Assembly: GCA_017308235.1 (NCBI GenBank) | Contig: JAFKFL010000009.1 | Location: 186,001 to 250,000 of the forward strand | Length of the DNA: 64,000 bases | Origin: Alphaproteobacteria bacterium | GTDB lineage: Bacteria; Pseudomonadota; Alphaproteobacteria; Reyranellales; Reyranellaceae | Direction of reading: 5' to 3' | In this document: piece by piece, positions 1 to 8,763 of the stretch | Layout of the letters: each line of letters starts with the position of its first letter | Numbering within the stretch: the first letter of the stretch is position 1 | The notes under the pieces: model-generated | Told to the model about the DNA's origin: nothing | Databases searched by the model: none | Seen by the model: the letters and a program-made list of their open reading frames with translations, nothing else | Made by a program: the position numbers and the translations under genes

Positions 1-170
1 GCGAGCCATATGCCGAGACCAAGCGGATAAGTGAGGAATACGAGCAACAGTCCGCAGGCCGGCAAAAGACAGGCGAAGACGAGGAACGGCTTGTGGTCGA
101 ACAACCGCGCCAACCAGCTTGGCTGCGGCCGCACGCGCGTCCAATCGGTCATCGTGGCGACGGTCATCAT
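1..170 (-). CDS. Sugar-type ABC transporter permease, N-terminal fragment (cut by window edge)
   Basis: Reading leftward from 170, about 56 codons are present before the window ends. The translation starts MMTVATMTDW and runs into a hydrophobic stretch (residues about 29-50) preceded by a basic segment (ARLFDHKP), as in the first membrane helix of MalF/UgpA-type permeases. A GGAGGA sequence lies directly before the ATG pair at 170/167; a third ATG at 152 is a possible start. It follows the ATPase and binding-protein genes on the same strand, so it is the expected permease of that importer. The family call rests on context plus this short fragment. Confidence 0.72.
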   Translation of the reverse strand, partial: MMTVATMTDWTRVRPQPSWLARLFDHKPFLVFACLLPACGLLLVFLTYPLGLGIWL

Positions 171-227
171 TCCTCCGAATGGAGAGAGACGGCGCGGCAG
201 CCCAACCGCCGCGCCACCCCCAACTGA

Positions 228-1556
228 TCAACGGTAGTAACGCTTGGTCCGGCGCTCGGCCTCCTTCACTGCCGCCTCGGGCGTTGCCTGGCCCGACGCG
301 ACCGACGCGAACATCTGCACCAGCACGTAGTCGGCAGCGACGGTGCCGGCGGCCTGCGTGATCGGGCCCTTGTAGCCCGACCAGAAAGCCGCGTTCATCG
401 TGTTGCGGTAAACAGCGATCTTCGGGTCGCTCTCCCACACCTTGCTCTTGTCGTAGGCCTTGAGCGGATGCGCCCAATAGCCGAGACAGCCGGTCAGCCA
501 GGGATCGTACTGCTCGGCCTCCATCATGAAGGTGAGATAGGCCTTCGCAGCGTTCTGGTACTTGGAGTGCTTGAACAGCATGGCGTTCAGCACCAGCGCG
601 GTTTGTGCCGGCTTGCCGACGATACCGCTCATCAACGGTGCATGATAGGTGTCGTCCGCGATCGGCTTGGTCTTGGGATCGTTCTTCAGCGAGAAGTAGA
701 GCGACACGCCATTGGCGGTCAGGAATAGCTCGCCGGCGGAATAGGCGCGGTTGTTGCTGACGTCGTTCCAGGACAGCGTACCCGACACGAAGGTCGGATA
801 GAGCTCCTTGAGATAGTTCAGCGCGTTCAGCGTCTCCTTGCTGTTGATCGCCACCTTGCCGCTCTCGTCGACGAGATAGGCGCCGTGACTCCACAGTAGC
901 CAGTTGGCGAAACCGTTGGCGTCGCCAACCGCATTTCCGAGAGAGAAGCCCGCAGGCTTGTTGACCTTCTTCAGCCCCTGGCAAAGTTTCAAGAAATTGG
1001 CGTGGTCGTTGGGAATTTCATCGAAGCCGGCTTCCGTGACCGCCGACTTGCGATAGACGACCGGGCCGCTCGAACCGCCCATCGGCAGACCGATCCAGTT
1101 GTTGGTGCCGGCCTTCTTGCCGTACTTCTCACCCAGGAACATCCAGCCGCCGTACTTCTTGCTGAGATATTCGGCGATGTCGCTGAGCTCGGAGACCTTG
1201 TCGGAAAAGATATGCGGATCCTCGGCCCAGCCCAGGATGACGTCCGGTCCGGCGCCGGTGTTGGCCGACACAGCTGTCTGCTGACGGATGTCCTCCCAAC
1301 CAACGAAGTCGACCTTCACCTGCACACCCGTCGCCTTGGTGAACTTCTCGGTGTTGGCGCGGAAGATCACTTCGTCCGGCTCGACGAAGCGCGCCGGCCG
1401 CAGCACGCGCAGCGACGCACCATTTTCGGGCGTGAGCTTCGGCGCCGCGACGTCGGCCTTGGGAATATCCTGGCCCATCGCTTGGCGGGCGAGCGCCATC
1501 GCCATAGCCGATGCCCCCAAACCGAGGGCCTCGCGCCGCTTGATAATGAACACCAT
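228..1556 (-). CDS. ABC transporter solute-binding protein, family 1 (carbohydrate type)
   Basis: 442 residues, the usual size for extracytoplasmic binding proteins of sugar/polyol importers. The N-terminus has a twin-arginine-like export signal (IIKRREALG followed by a hydrophobic stretch, cleavage probably after AMGQ near residue 29). The body has the family-1 pattern, with TGVQVKVDFVGWEDI near residue 95 and GAGPDVILGW near residue 120. GGAGGAGAC lies about 10 bases before ATG 1556. It sits between the ATPase (1584-2636) and the permease (ends at 170), giving a compact minus-strand operon. No enzyme gene is attached, so the substrate cannot be deduced. It is distantly similar to the second binding protein at 18500-19825. 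Confidence 0.88.
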   Translation of the reverse strand: MVFIIKRREALGLGASAMAMALARQAMGQDIPKADVAAPKLTPENGASLRVLRPARFVEPDEVIFRANTEKFTKATGVQVKVDFVGWEDIRQQTAVSANTGAGPDVILGWAEDPHIFSDKVSELSDIAEYLSKKYGGWMFLGEKYGKKAGTNNWIGLPMGGSSGPVVYRKSAVTEAGFDEIPNDHANFLKLCQGLKKVNKPAGFSLGNAVGDANGFANWLLWSHGAYLVDESGKVAINSKETLNALNYLKELYPTFVSGTLSWNDVSNNRAYSAGELFLTANGVSLYFSLKNDPKTKPIADDTYHAPLMSGIVGKPAQTALVLNAMLFKHSKYQNAAKAYLTFMMEAEQYDPWLTGCLGYWAHPLKAYDKSKVWESDPKIAVYRNTMNAAFWSGYKGPITQAAGTVAADYVLVQMFASVASGQATPEAAVKEAERRTKRYYR

Positions 1557-1583
1557 TTCTTTCGTCTCCTCCTACTCCACTGA

Positions 1584-2636
<1,053 letters not shown>

Positions 2637-2797
2637 CACTCCTCCCGACCACGCGCCGCGTACAACGCCACGATTACAACTCGACTCTTACGGCCGCTTT
2701 CTCTCGGTCTGAAATATAGCAAAGCAAAACATCTACGCGAGCGATCAGTGACGCAACCGTGACTTAGTAACTTTGTCAGATCGCTTGTCGGAAAAAG

Positions 2798-2813
2798 ATC
2801 ATGCCTGCATGAT
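2798..2813. promoter_or_regulatory. Perfect inverted repeat upstream of the doxX-Lin0512 operon
   Basis: ATCATGC-CT-GCATGAT forms a perfect 7-base dyad 27 bases before the DoxX start codon, in the 200-base divergent gap between the ABC ATPase and doxX. Position and symmetry suit an operator. No regulator is assigned, and a chance dyad of this size cannot be excluded. Confidence 0.35.
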
Positions 2814-2839
2814 GCAACCGCCAAAGGGGAGATAACGCC

Positions 2840-3238
2840 ATGGACTTTACGATCATTCCGGCATCTTGGGCGCCGCGACTGCTCAGCATCCTGCGCATTA
2901 TGACGGGGCTCCTGTTCCTGGAGCACAGCACGGCGAAGCTGTTCAAGTTTCCGGCGCTTCAGATGTTCGCCAACCTCGATCTCATGAGCCTGGTCGGCGT
3001 TGCCGGCGTCATCGAACTGGTCGGCAGCATCCTCTTGATCCTCGGTGTGTTCACGCGGCCGGTGGCCTTCATCCTGGCGGGCGAGATGGCTGTCGCCTAC
3101 TTCATGGCCCATGCCTCGCGCAGCTTCTTTCCCCTCGTGAACAACGGCGAACCGGCGATCCTGTTCTGCTTCATCTTCCTCTACATCGCTGCGGCCGGCC
3201 CCGGTCCGTGGAGCATCGACGCCTCGCGCAGCAAGTAG
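2840..3238 (+). CDS. DoxX family membrane protein
   Basis: 132 residues with four predicted hydrophobic segments (about residues 12-30, 45-67, 72-90, 104-122), which matches the DoxX/SURF4-like fold. RILRIMTGLLFLEHSTAKL at the N-terminus and GVIELVGSILLILGVFTRP in the middle are characteristic. DoxX proteins are inner-membrane proteins, in some cases partners of redox complexes handling thiols, but this member has no specific known role. GGGGAGATAACGCC precedes the ATG. It is the first gene of a plus-strand operon with two Lin0512 genes and a glutathione transferase; the gap to the next gene is 5 bases. Confidence 0.88.
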   Translation: MDFTIIPASWAPRLLSILRIMTGLLFLEHSTAKLFKFPALQMFANLDLMSLVGVAGVIELVGSILLILGVFTRPVAFILAGEMAVAYFMAHASRSFFPLVNNGEPAILFCFIFLYIAAAGPGPWSIDASRSK

Positions 3239-3243
3239 TCGCC

Positions 3244-3582
3244 ATGGCTTTGAAGCGCGTCGCCCTCGAGATCGGCATGGGCACCGACATCCGCGGCGGC
3301 GACTACACCAAGGCCGCCGTGCGAGCCTTGCGCGATGCGCTGTGGCATAACTCGCTTACGGTCGCCACGGCGGTCGGCAAGTCGAGTGACGACATGCAGG
3401 TCGAAGTGCTGATCGGCGTGCCGCAGCCCGACAAGGTCGACAAAGCCGAAGTGCTGAAGGTACTGCCGCACGGCAGCGGCGTGGTGAAAGTGGTCGAAGG
3501 CGGTCTCGAAATCCCGAACGAGGCCGGCACCGACAAAACGGTGATCGCGCAGGCGGCCGCCGTCGTGCGTCTCGATCTTTGA
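3244..3582 (+). CDS. Lin0512 family protein, copy 1
   Basis: 112 residues. The pattern ALEIGMGTDIRGGDYTKAAVRA, IGVPQPDKVD and LPHGSGVVKVVEGGLEI is that of the small uncharacterised Lin0512 (TIGR02058) family. Function is unknown. It is a clear paralogue of the next gene (shared GGDYTKAA, QPDKVD, LPHG, GGL), so the two arose by tandem duplication. The ATG is 5 bases after the doxX stop. Small paired proteins of this kind could form hetero-oligomers, but that is inference. Confidence 0.85.
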   Translation: MALKRVALEIGMGTDIRGGDYTKAAVRALRDALWHNSLTVATAVGKSSDDMQVEVLIGVPQPDKVDKAEVLKVLPHGSGVVKVVEGGLEIPNEAGTDKTVIAQAAAVVRLDL

Positions 3583-3592
3583 AGAGCAAGGC

Positions 3593-3937
3593 ATGGCCCG
3601 CAAGCGCGTAATTCTGGAACTCGGCACCGGCAACGACCTGCATGGCGGCGACTACACCAAGGCGGCGTTGCGAGCGGTGCAGGATGCCTTGCATCACAGC
3701 TCGCTCGCCATGCTGCGCACGCTCAAGGTCGATTCGAAGACCAGCATGTTCGTCAATGTCACGATCGGCGTGCAGCAGCCCGACAAGGTCGACCTCGAGA
3801 AGGTGAAAGCCTCCCTGCCGCACGGCATCGTGACGGTGAAGGCAGTGAAGGGCGGCCTCGACATCGCCGATCCGGAGAACAACGACCCTGCCGTGATCGC
3901 AAGCGCAGCCGTCGAGGTCCAACTGGAGCTGCCCTGA
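3593..3937 (+). CDS. Lin0512 family protein, copy 2
   Basis: 114 residues, starting MARKRVILELGTGNDLHGG and carrying the same landmarks as copy 1 (GGDYTKAALRA, QQPDKVDLE, LPHGIVTVKAVKGGLDI). It ends PAVIASAAVEVQLELP; the same 3' end is found again as a relic near 4728. The gap to copy 1 is 10 bases and to the glutathione transferase ATG 1 base, so translation is probably coupled. Function is unknown. The two copies have diverged most in the centre (residues 37-55), suggesting they are not redundant. Confidence 0.85.
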   Translation: MARKRVILELGTGNDLHGGDYTKAALRAVQDALHHSSLAMLRTLKVDSKTSMFVNVTIGVQQPDKVDLEKVKASLPHGIVTVKAVKGGLDIADPENNDPAVIASAAVEVQLELP

Positions 3938-3938
3938 C

Positions 3939-4721
3939 ATGTTGCTCTACGAGCATCCGCTCTCGCCCTACGCGCAGAAGGTCAAGATCGCATTGCGCGA
4001 GAAGGGAGTGGCGTTCGACGTCGAGACGCCGCAAGCCATCGGCTCGGGCAACTCGGCCGGGCTTTTCGCTGCGGCCAGTCCACGCCGGGAAGTACCAACG
4101 CTGATCGACGGCGACACACATGTCTTCGATTCGACGATCATCCTCGAATATATCGAGGACAAGTTTCCCTCCCCGCCGCTTCTGCCGCGCGATCCCGCCG
4201 ACCGCGCGAACGCGCGCATGATCGAGGAGATCTGCGACACGCTCTACGAGGCGATCAACTGGGGCCTGACCGAGATCCGATGGTTCAAGCGCGCCGAGGG
4301 CGAGCAGGCCGAGAAGATGCGGGCCACCGCGGCGCGGCAAACGGCCGAACTGCAGAACTGGCTCACGCAGAAGCTGGGCCCCAGGTCCTGGTTCAACGGC
4401 GATACATTCGGCTGGGCCGACATTGCCGCGGCGCCTTATGTGAACCGCTCGTTCATCAACGGCATGGGGACGGCCGGCGGCTCGCCCCTCGCGCTTTGGC
4501 ATGAACGCCTGTGCCAGCGGCCGTCCGTTGCCGCGACCTTCGCCGAGTCGCAGGCCGCGACCAACGTACTGGCCAATGCTGCGGAGCGAGTCGCCTCAGG
4601 TGCGATGCGGCGCGAATATCGCGATCACCGCCTGGAATGGATGATGAAGTCCGGCGGCGCGCAGATCGTCCTCGACGGCCTCGCCAACAACAACATCCGC
4701 TTCACCTGGCCGCTCGGCTGA
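3939..4721 (+). CDS. Glutathione S-transferase family protein
   Basis: 260 residues. The N-terminal thioredoxin-like domain (LLYEHPLSPYAQKVKIALREKGV, then EVPTLIDGDTHVFDSTIILEYIED) has the glutathione-binding cis-Pro after Val and the acid-Ser pair (DS near residue 65). The helical C-terminal domain spans about 90-210. A tail of about 40 residues beyond the usual GST end (RREYRDHRLEWMMKSGG...) is extra. The Ser of LSPYAQK could be the catalytic residue. It closes the doxX-Lin0512 operon, starting 1 base after the copy 2 stop. Substrate unknown. Confidence 0.88.
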   Translation: MLLYEHPLSPYAQKVKIALREKGVAFDVETPQAIGSGNSAGLFAAASPRREVPTLIDGDTHVFDSTIILEYIEDKFPSPPLLPRDPADRANARMIEEICDTLYEAINWGLTEIRWFKRAEGEQAEKMRATAARQTAELQNWLTQKLGPRSWFNGDTFGWADIAAAPYVNRSFINGMGTAGGSPLALWHERLCQRPSVAATFAESQAATNVLANAAERVASGAMRREYRDHRLEWMMKSGGAQIVLDGLANNNIRFTWPLG

Positions 4722-4727
4722 GGTCAC

Positions 4728-4786
4728 CGATCCAGAGAGCCGTGATCGCAAGCGCAGCGGCCGAAGTCCAGCTAGGGCTTGCCCTA
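4728..4786 (+). pseudogene. Relic of the 3' end of a third Lin0512 gene
   Basis: After the glutathione transferase stop, the DNA again matches the end of Lin0512 copy 2. A 20-base stretch at 4739-4758 is identical to 3890-3909, flanked by further similarity: CCGATCC-GAGA upstream with a deletion of about 10 bases, and a diverged but alignable tail ending GCCCTAAC against GCCCTGAC. The translation AVIASAAAEVQLGL mirrors AVIASAAVEVQLEL. No start or body remains. This is direct sequence evidence of a decayed duplication; the final bases overlap the stop codon of the minus-strand gene 4784-5005. Confidence 0.75.
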
Positions 4787-5005
4787 ACGCCGGCCCCTGC
4801 CGATGATCACGAGACCCAGACCAACCACCACGGCGACGACGCCGGCAATCGTCGGGATGGGAATGGTCTTTTGCTCGTCCTTGGTGACCTTAAGCGGCCC
4901 CGCGTCGAGAACGGTCTTCTGCTCCGTGATGGAGATATTGGCGACAACCAGGCCTGCGATCCCGAGCACGATCAGGATCACGCCAACGACGGCGAGTGGT
5001 CTCAT
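4784..5005 (-). CDS. Small two-helix membrane protein of unknown function
   Basis: 73 residues with two hydrophobic helices (about 5-23 and 50-68) joined by a polar segment rich in Lys/Glu/Thr (SITEQKTVLDAGPLKVTKDEQKT), ending in a basic tail GRGRR. Similar tiny proteins occur widely in bacteria without a function. GAGGG lies just before the ATG. It lies 39 bases downstream of the selenoprotein gene on the same strand and may be the last gene of that unit. The stop codon overlaps the Lin0512 relic. Confidence 0.7.
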   Translation of the reverse strand: MRPLAVVGVILIVLGIAGLVVANISITEQKTVLDAGPLKVTKDEQKTIPIPTIAGVVAVVVGLGLVIIGRGRR

Positions 5006-5044
5006 GCCCTCGCCAACGTGGTAGGTCGGATAAAGTTCCCTACG

Positions 5045-5569
5045 TCAGGATTTCACCAGCATTTTCACGCCCTGCTCGAGGGCGGCGCGAGCACGCTCGG
5101 CGAGCTGCTGGTCGGTGGCACTGCTGACCGGATGGTCGATCAGGGCGAAGGCGTAACCCGGCATTCCCAACACGCGCCCCATCATCTCGGCAGCGCTCGC
5201 GAACCGGGTTGTCATCACTCCGAAGGCGGGAATGTTCTGGCGTTCAGCGGTAACGGCGTCGTGCAGACTGCACGATGAGCAGCTGCCTCAATCTCCTATG
5301 CCGGAGATCATCGCATCCCATTGCTTGATCTCGGCGGCTATGGGCGCATCGGCCGGCGCGCTATAGTTCGACTTGGTGCGGCTCACGACCTTCGCGACGC
5401 CGTATTCCTCGCGCAAAATCTGCTCGAGATGGCGGAAGAAGCCCTTGGTGCCTTCCTTGCCGTTGGAGATGAAGCCGACCGTCTTTCCTTTGAGCGTGTC
5501 GAGGCGCGGCGCCGCCTGGCCCAACGGCGCGGTCTTCTCGGCAGTGGGATCGAGCACGTGGAAAGTCAT
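5045..5569 (-). CDS. UGSC-family selenoprotein (in-frame TGA decoded as selenocysteine)
   Basis: The frame opening at ATG 5569 (GAGGACCAC before it) reads 93 codons to a TGA at 5290-5288, then continues without interruption for 80 more codons to TGA 5047-5045. Total length is 174 residues with U at position 94. The residues at the TGA are GIGD-U-GSCSSCSLHDAV, the hallmark of UGSC (seleno)proteins. The downstream part (FGVMTTRFASAAEMMGRVLGMPGYAFALIDHP) is clearly coding. A 7-bp hairpin begins 12 bases after the TGA, as in bacterial SECIS elements. A redox role through Sec94/Cys97/Cys100 is likely; the substrate is unknown. The gene starts 16 bases after the 353-residue gene. Automatic annotation would truncate it at 5288. 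Confidence 0.88.
5259..5275 (-). promoter_or_regulatory. SECIS-like hairpin for selenocysteine insertion
   Basis: On the coding (minus) strand, TCGTGCA-GTC-TGCACGA forms a perfect 7-bp stem with a three-base loop containing G and U. The stem starts 12 bases and the loop 19 bases after the TGA at 5290-5288. Bacterial SECIS elements lie inside the reading frame just downstream of the UGA, with a conserved G in the apical loop; both size and distance fit. Confidence 0.75.
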
Positions 5570-5585
5570 GTGGTCCTCTTCGTCT

Positions 5586-6647
5586 TCAGGCTTTTGGCGG
5601 TTCGCAATCGATGCAGACGCCCATAGGCAGGGTAACGGCATGGCTTTTGTTACCGAGCCAGGGCGGGATCACGGCACCGAAGCCGCCCGCCGGACCGCCG
5701 GCGGCAACCACCAGGAGTTGGTCAGGCGATTCCATCGCCGGATAGACGCTATCACCACGGTCGCGCACGACGGCACCCTTGCCGACATCGGCCCATTCAC
5801 GGCGATGGATGCGGGCGCGCTCGTGGACGAAGTTCGCGATGTCGGTCTTGGTCCAGCGCGCGGCCTGCAGATGCTCGCGCAATTGCTTGGGAATGATCAG
5901 CGCATAGTTGCCGGGATGGATCGAGTAATGCCGCAGGTTGGCGCGCATCTCGGCGGCGAAGGTTTCGAGGATCTCCTCGGGCTTGGTCGTCCATTCGTTC
6001 ATGATCTGGCGCGGTGCACCTGCCGCCATCACGGTGACCGACGAGGCGGCCCTCTCGACGCCGCGCTGCTCGTGAAGCGGCAGCCAGGACGAGTCCTCCT
6101 CGTCCTCGGCAATGCAGTAGCTGAACTTGCCGGGATGGCCGAGCGTCGAGCGGTCGATGGCACCCGGCCGCACGTCCATCAGATTGATGAGGCAGAGGCG
6201 GATCGCCCGGCCGATCGTCGCCGTGGCGCGATCGGAATTGCCCAGCGCGTTGAAGCCGCCGCTGGCGCCGATTTCGTGGCGGATCGGGCCGTTCAGCACC
6301 ACCAGCACGGCACAGCCACCGGTGCTGGCCGTGGCGCCGTGCATCAGGAACGGCTCCTGCATCATCGCCGTCCAGGCGGTGACGACCACGGGGAAATGCA
6401 TCGGCAGACAGCCTGCCATCACCGCGTTGACGGCGAGCTTCTCGGCCGTGATCGCAAGGCCGCGCACCGGCTCGATGCCAATCAGTTGATCCGGCGGCAT
6501 CATCACCCAGTCGAGGCAGGCCTGAACGGCATCGGCGGTCGGCGGCACGATGGGCAACCCATCGGTCCAGCCGTTGCTGTGATAAAGCTCCTGCACCGCC
6601 GAGATGCTGTCGGCCTCATAGGTTCGGGACGAAAGCTGCACGGTCAT
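5586..6647 (-). CDS. Conserved protein of unknown function, partner of the UGSC selenoprotein
   Basis: 353 residues, no signal peptide or membrane segment. I do not recognise a named domain. Visible features: LYHSNGWTDGLPIVPPT near residue 22, a Gly-rich segment HGATASTGGCAVLVVLNGPIRHEIGASGG (about 115-143), VVAAGGPAGGFGAVIPPW near 318, and a C-terminal Cys-Ile-Asp-Cys motif (GVCIDCEPPKA) nine residues from the end. The CxxC at a flexible tail next to a Sec/Cys-rich protein suggests thiol exchange between the two, which is inference. GGAGG lies just before the ATG. The selenoprotein gene follows after 16 bases, and LysR and monooxygenase genes lie upstream on the same strand. Confidence 0.75.
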   Translation of the reverse strand: MTVQLSSRTYEADSISAVQELYHSNGWTDGLPIVPPTADAVQACLDWVMMPPDQLIGIEPVRGLAITAEKLAVNAVMAGCLPMHFPVVVTAWTAMMQEPFLMHGATASTGGCAVLVVLNGPIRHEIGASGGFNALGNSDRATATIGRAIRLCLINLMDVRPGAIDRSTLGHPGKFSYCIAEDEEDSSWLPLHEQRGVERAASSVTVMAAGAPRQIMNEWTTKPEEILETFAAEMRANLRHYSIHPGNYALIIPKQLREHLQAARWTKTDIANFVHERARIHRREWADVGKGAVVRDRGDSVYPAMESPDQLLVVAAGGPAGGFGAVIPPWLGNKSHAVTLPMGVCIDCEPPKA

Positions 6648-6724
6648 CCTCCAGCGCCAAGCATAGGGCCGGCGTGCATTATGCCAAGATCAACCTGATA
6701 GACAGGATTGTTGCAATTCCCGCA

Positions 6725-7636
6725 TCAATCGGGCTTGCGCCATTCACGCTGCAGCAACGAGAAAAGCCCCGTTGCCGCGGGTGTGAGCTCGCGTCCGCGC
6801 AGGGTGATCAGCCCCATGCGGCGCACCAACTTCGACCCGGCAAGCGGAATGACGCGCACGCCGGGCGGCAGCGGTCCGCGGGTCGCCCCGCCTGGCACCA
6901 CGCCCACACCGACGCCGGCGGCGATGAGGGCGAGCAGTGTCGCGATCTGGGTCACGACGACCCTCTGGCGAAGCTGCAGGCCCGCCGCGACGGCGGCCGC
7001 ATCGATCGTACGGCGCGTACGGGACTCGGTGGGCAGGGCGACGATGGGATGAGCCGCGAGCTCGGCCAGCGTCACGCTGCGCCGGCTGGCCAGCTTGTGA
7101 CGGCTGGGCACGACGGCATAGAAGATCTCGCGGCCCAGCGCCGTACCGACCGCGAAGTCGGGCAGCTCGTCGACGTAGCTGATGCCGAAATCGGCGACGC
7201 CGCTTCGCACGTCGTCGAGGATCGTCGCATAGATGCCCTCGCGGACGTGGATCTCCACGCCAGGCCGATCATCGCGATAGGCTGCGATGGTTCGCGGCAG
7301 CAGACCGCCCGCCACCGACATAACGCACGACACAACGACCAGCCCACGCCCCTCCTGCGCCGTCTCGCGTACGCTTTGCACCGTGATGCCGAGATCGTTC
7401 AGCATGCGCTCGGCCACGGCGGCGAACGCACGGCCTGCCGCCGTGATCTCGACGTGCCGCGTGCTACGGTCGAACAGGCGTACGCCGAGTTCAGCCTCGA
7501 GCCGCTTAACCATGCGCGTCAGAGCTGGCTGCGAGAGCCTGAGTCGCGCCGCAGCTGCGACGAAACTGCCGTACTCCGCCAGCGCGAGCACGGCCTCGAG
7601 CTGGCGGGACCCGATGTCGGGCGACGTCCCGCTCAT
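6725..7636 (-). CDS. LysR family transcriptional regulator
   Basis: 303 residues. The winged helix-turn-helix is at 10-70 (LEAVLALAEYGSFVAAAARLRLSQPALTRMVKRLEAELGVRLFDR), followed by the periplasmic-binding-like effector domain. The frame is open further upstream, but the true start is ATG 7636, because it overlaps the stop of the monooxygenase gene (TGATG, one shared base) and gives the standard N-terminus. Coupled to the monooxygenase upstream and 77 bases from the 353-residue gene downstream, it may control both. Short dyads (GCATTATGC near 6675, ATTGTTGCAAT near 6709) in that gap are possible binding sites. Effector unknown. Confidence 0.9.
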   Translation of the reverse strand: MSGTSPDIGSRQLEAVLALAEYGSFVAAAARLRLSQPALTRMVKRLEAELGVRLFDRSTRHVEITAAGRAFAAVAERMLNDLGITVQSVRETAQEGRGLVVVSCVMSVAGGLLPRTIAAYRDDRPGVEIHVREGIYATILDDVRSGVADFGISYVDELPDFAVGTALGREIFYAVVPSRHKLASRRSVTLAELAAHPIVALPTESRTRRTIDAAAVAAGLQLRQRVVVTQIATLLALIAAGVGVGVVPGGATRGPLPPGVRVIPLAGSKLVRRMGLITLRGRELTPAATGLFSLLQREWRKPD

Positions 7637-8715
7637 CAGGCCGCGAGCATGCGTTCGCGATTGCGCTCGCGCAGGATCGGCATCACCCACTTGCCGAAAC
7701 GCTCGGCCTCCTCGTCGTGCAGGTAGCCCGAGAGACAGAACGAGTGGCAGCCGAGGTCGATGAACTTCTGCAAGGTGTCGGCGCATTGCTGCGGGTCGCC
7801 GACAACGGCGATGCCTGCGCCCGGCCGCACCTCAGTGATGCCGGTCCAAAGATGCGGCTCGATGGTCTCGCCGATCGCCGCCAGCTCGCGTACGCGCCGA
7901 TTCGCTTCGGACGTCGCAAAATGCTTCTTCACGAAAGCCTTTTGCGCCTCGCTCGCATGGGCGACCAGGCCGTGCGCAAATTCCCACGCCTCCTTCTCGG
8001 TCGGCCGGCAGACGATCTGCAGGCGCATGCCGAAGCCGATCTCGGACTCGCGGCCGAGCCCGGCGGCCATGGCGCGGATCTCGGCCATGTTGGCGCGAAT
8101 GCGATCGTAGGTATCACCCCAAAAGAGATGCACGTCTGAGTGCTTGGCGGAAATCTCCCAGGCCTGCCGACTTCCGCCGCCGAGATAGAATTTCGGATGG
8201 GGCTGCTGCAATGGATAGGGCCGGATCTGGGCACCCTTCAGCTGATGGAACTTGCCGTCGAAGTTCACCGGTCCCTTCGCCGTCCATAATGCTTTCAGGA
8301 TCGAGACTTCCTCGTCCATGATCTCGTAGCGCTCTTCCTTGCCCCACTTGATACCTTCGGACGCGTTCTCGGCCTCGCTCTGGCCCGCGATCAGGTTGAC
8401 GCAGATGCGGCCGCCCGAGAGCTGATCGAAGGTCGCGATCATCTTCGCGAGCAGCACGGGATTGATATAGGAAGGCCGCGCCGCGACCAGCATGCGGATC
8501 GACTTCGAGCGCGCCACCATCATGGCGCTCGAGATCCAGGCCTCCCAGCAGGCGGTTTGCACCGGCACCAGCATATATTCGAAGCCCGCCGCTTCGGCCG
8601 ATTGCACGACACGGTCAAACAAGGCGAGAGACGAGCCGACCTGGGCGCTCGAGACTCCATAGGCGGTCGTGTCGCCTGCAGTCGGCAGGAACCAGCCGAA
8701 TTCCAGTCGTCGCAT
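7636..8715 (-). CDS. LLM-class flavin-dependent monooxygenase, SsuD (alkanesulfonate monooxygenase)-like
   Basis: 359 residues, bacterial-luciferase fold. SsuD-type landmarks are EFGWFLPTAGDTTAYG at the N-terminus, YMLVPVQTACWEAW near residue 50, FDQLSGGRICVNLIAGQS near 100 and HPKFYLGGGSRQAWE near 175. SsuD enzymes use reduced FMN and O2 to release sulfite from alkanesulfonates. There is no ssuE, ssuABC or other sulfonate gene nearby, so the substrate may differ. The stop overlaps the LysR start. Together with the selenoprotein genes below it may form one unit on the minus strand. Confidence 0.85.
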   Translation of the reverse strand: MRRLEFGWFLPTAGDTTAYGVSSAQVGSSLALFDRVVQSAEAAGFEYMLVPVQTACWEAWISSAMMVARSKSIRMLVAARPSYINPVLLAKMIATFDQLSGGRICVNLIAGQSEAENASEGIKWGKEERYEIMDEEVSILKALWTAKGPVNFDGKFHQLKGAQIRPYPLQQPHPKFYLGGGSRQAWEISAKHSDVHLFWGDTYDRIRANMAEIRAMAAGLGRESEIGFGMRLQIVCRPTEKEAWEFAHGLVAHASEAQKAFVKKHFATSEANRRVRELAAIGETIEPHLWTGITEVRPGAGIAVVGDPQQCADTLQKFIDLGCHSFCLSGYLHDEEAERFGKWVMPILRERNRERMLAA

Positions 8716-8763
8716 GGATAATCCTCCAACCGTATCCTAGCTCAATCGAGGCCAGCCGCGCTC

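Noticed and set aside
3244..4721. Genomic island carrying Lin0512 and GST genes
   Set aside because: GC content and codon use look like the neighbours, and there is no tRNA, integrase or flanking repeat.
5288..5641. A 117-residue protein ending at the TGA 5288-5290 with an N-terminal extension from 5641
   Set aside because: The extension overlaps the upstream gene, and coding clearly continues past the TGA; the selenoprotein reading from ATG 5569 explains the data better.
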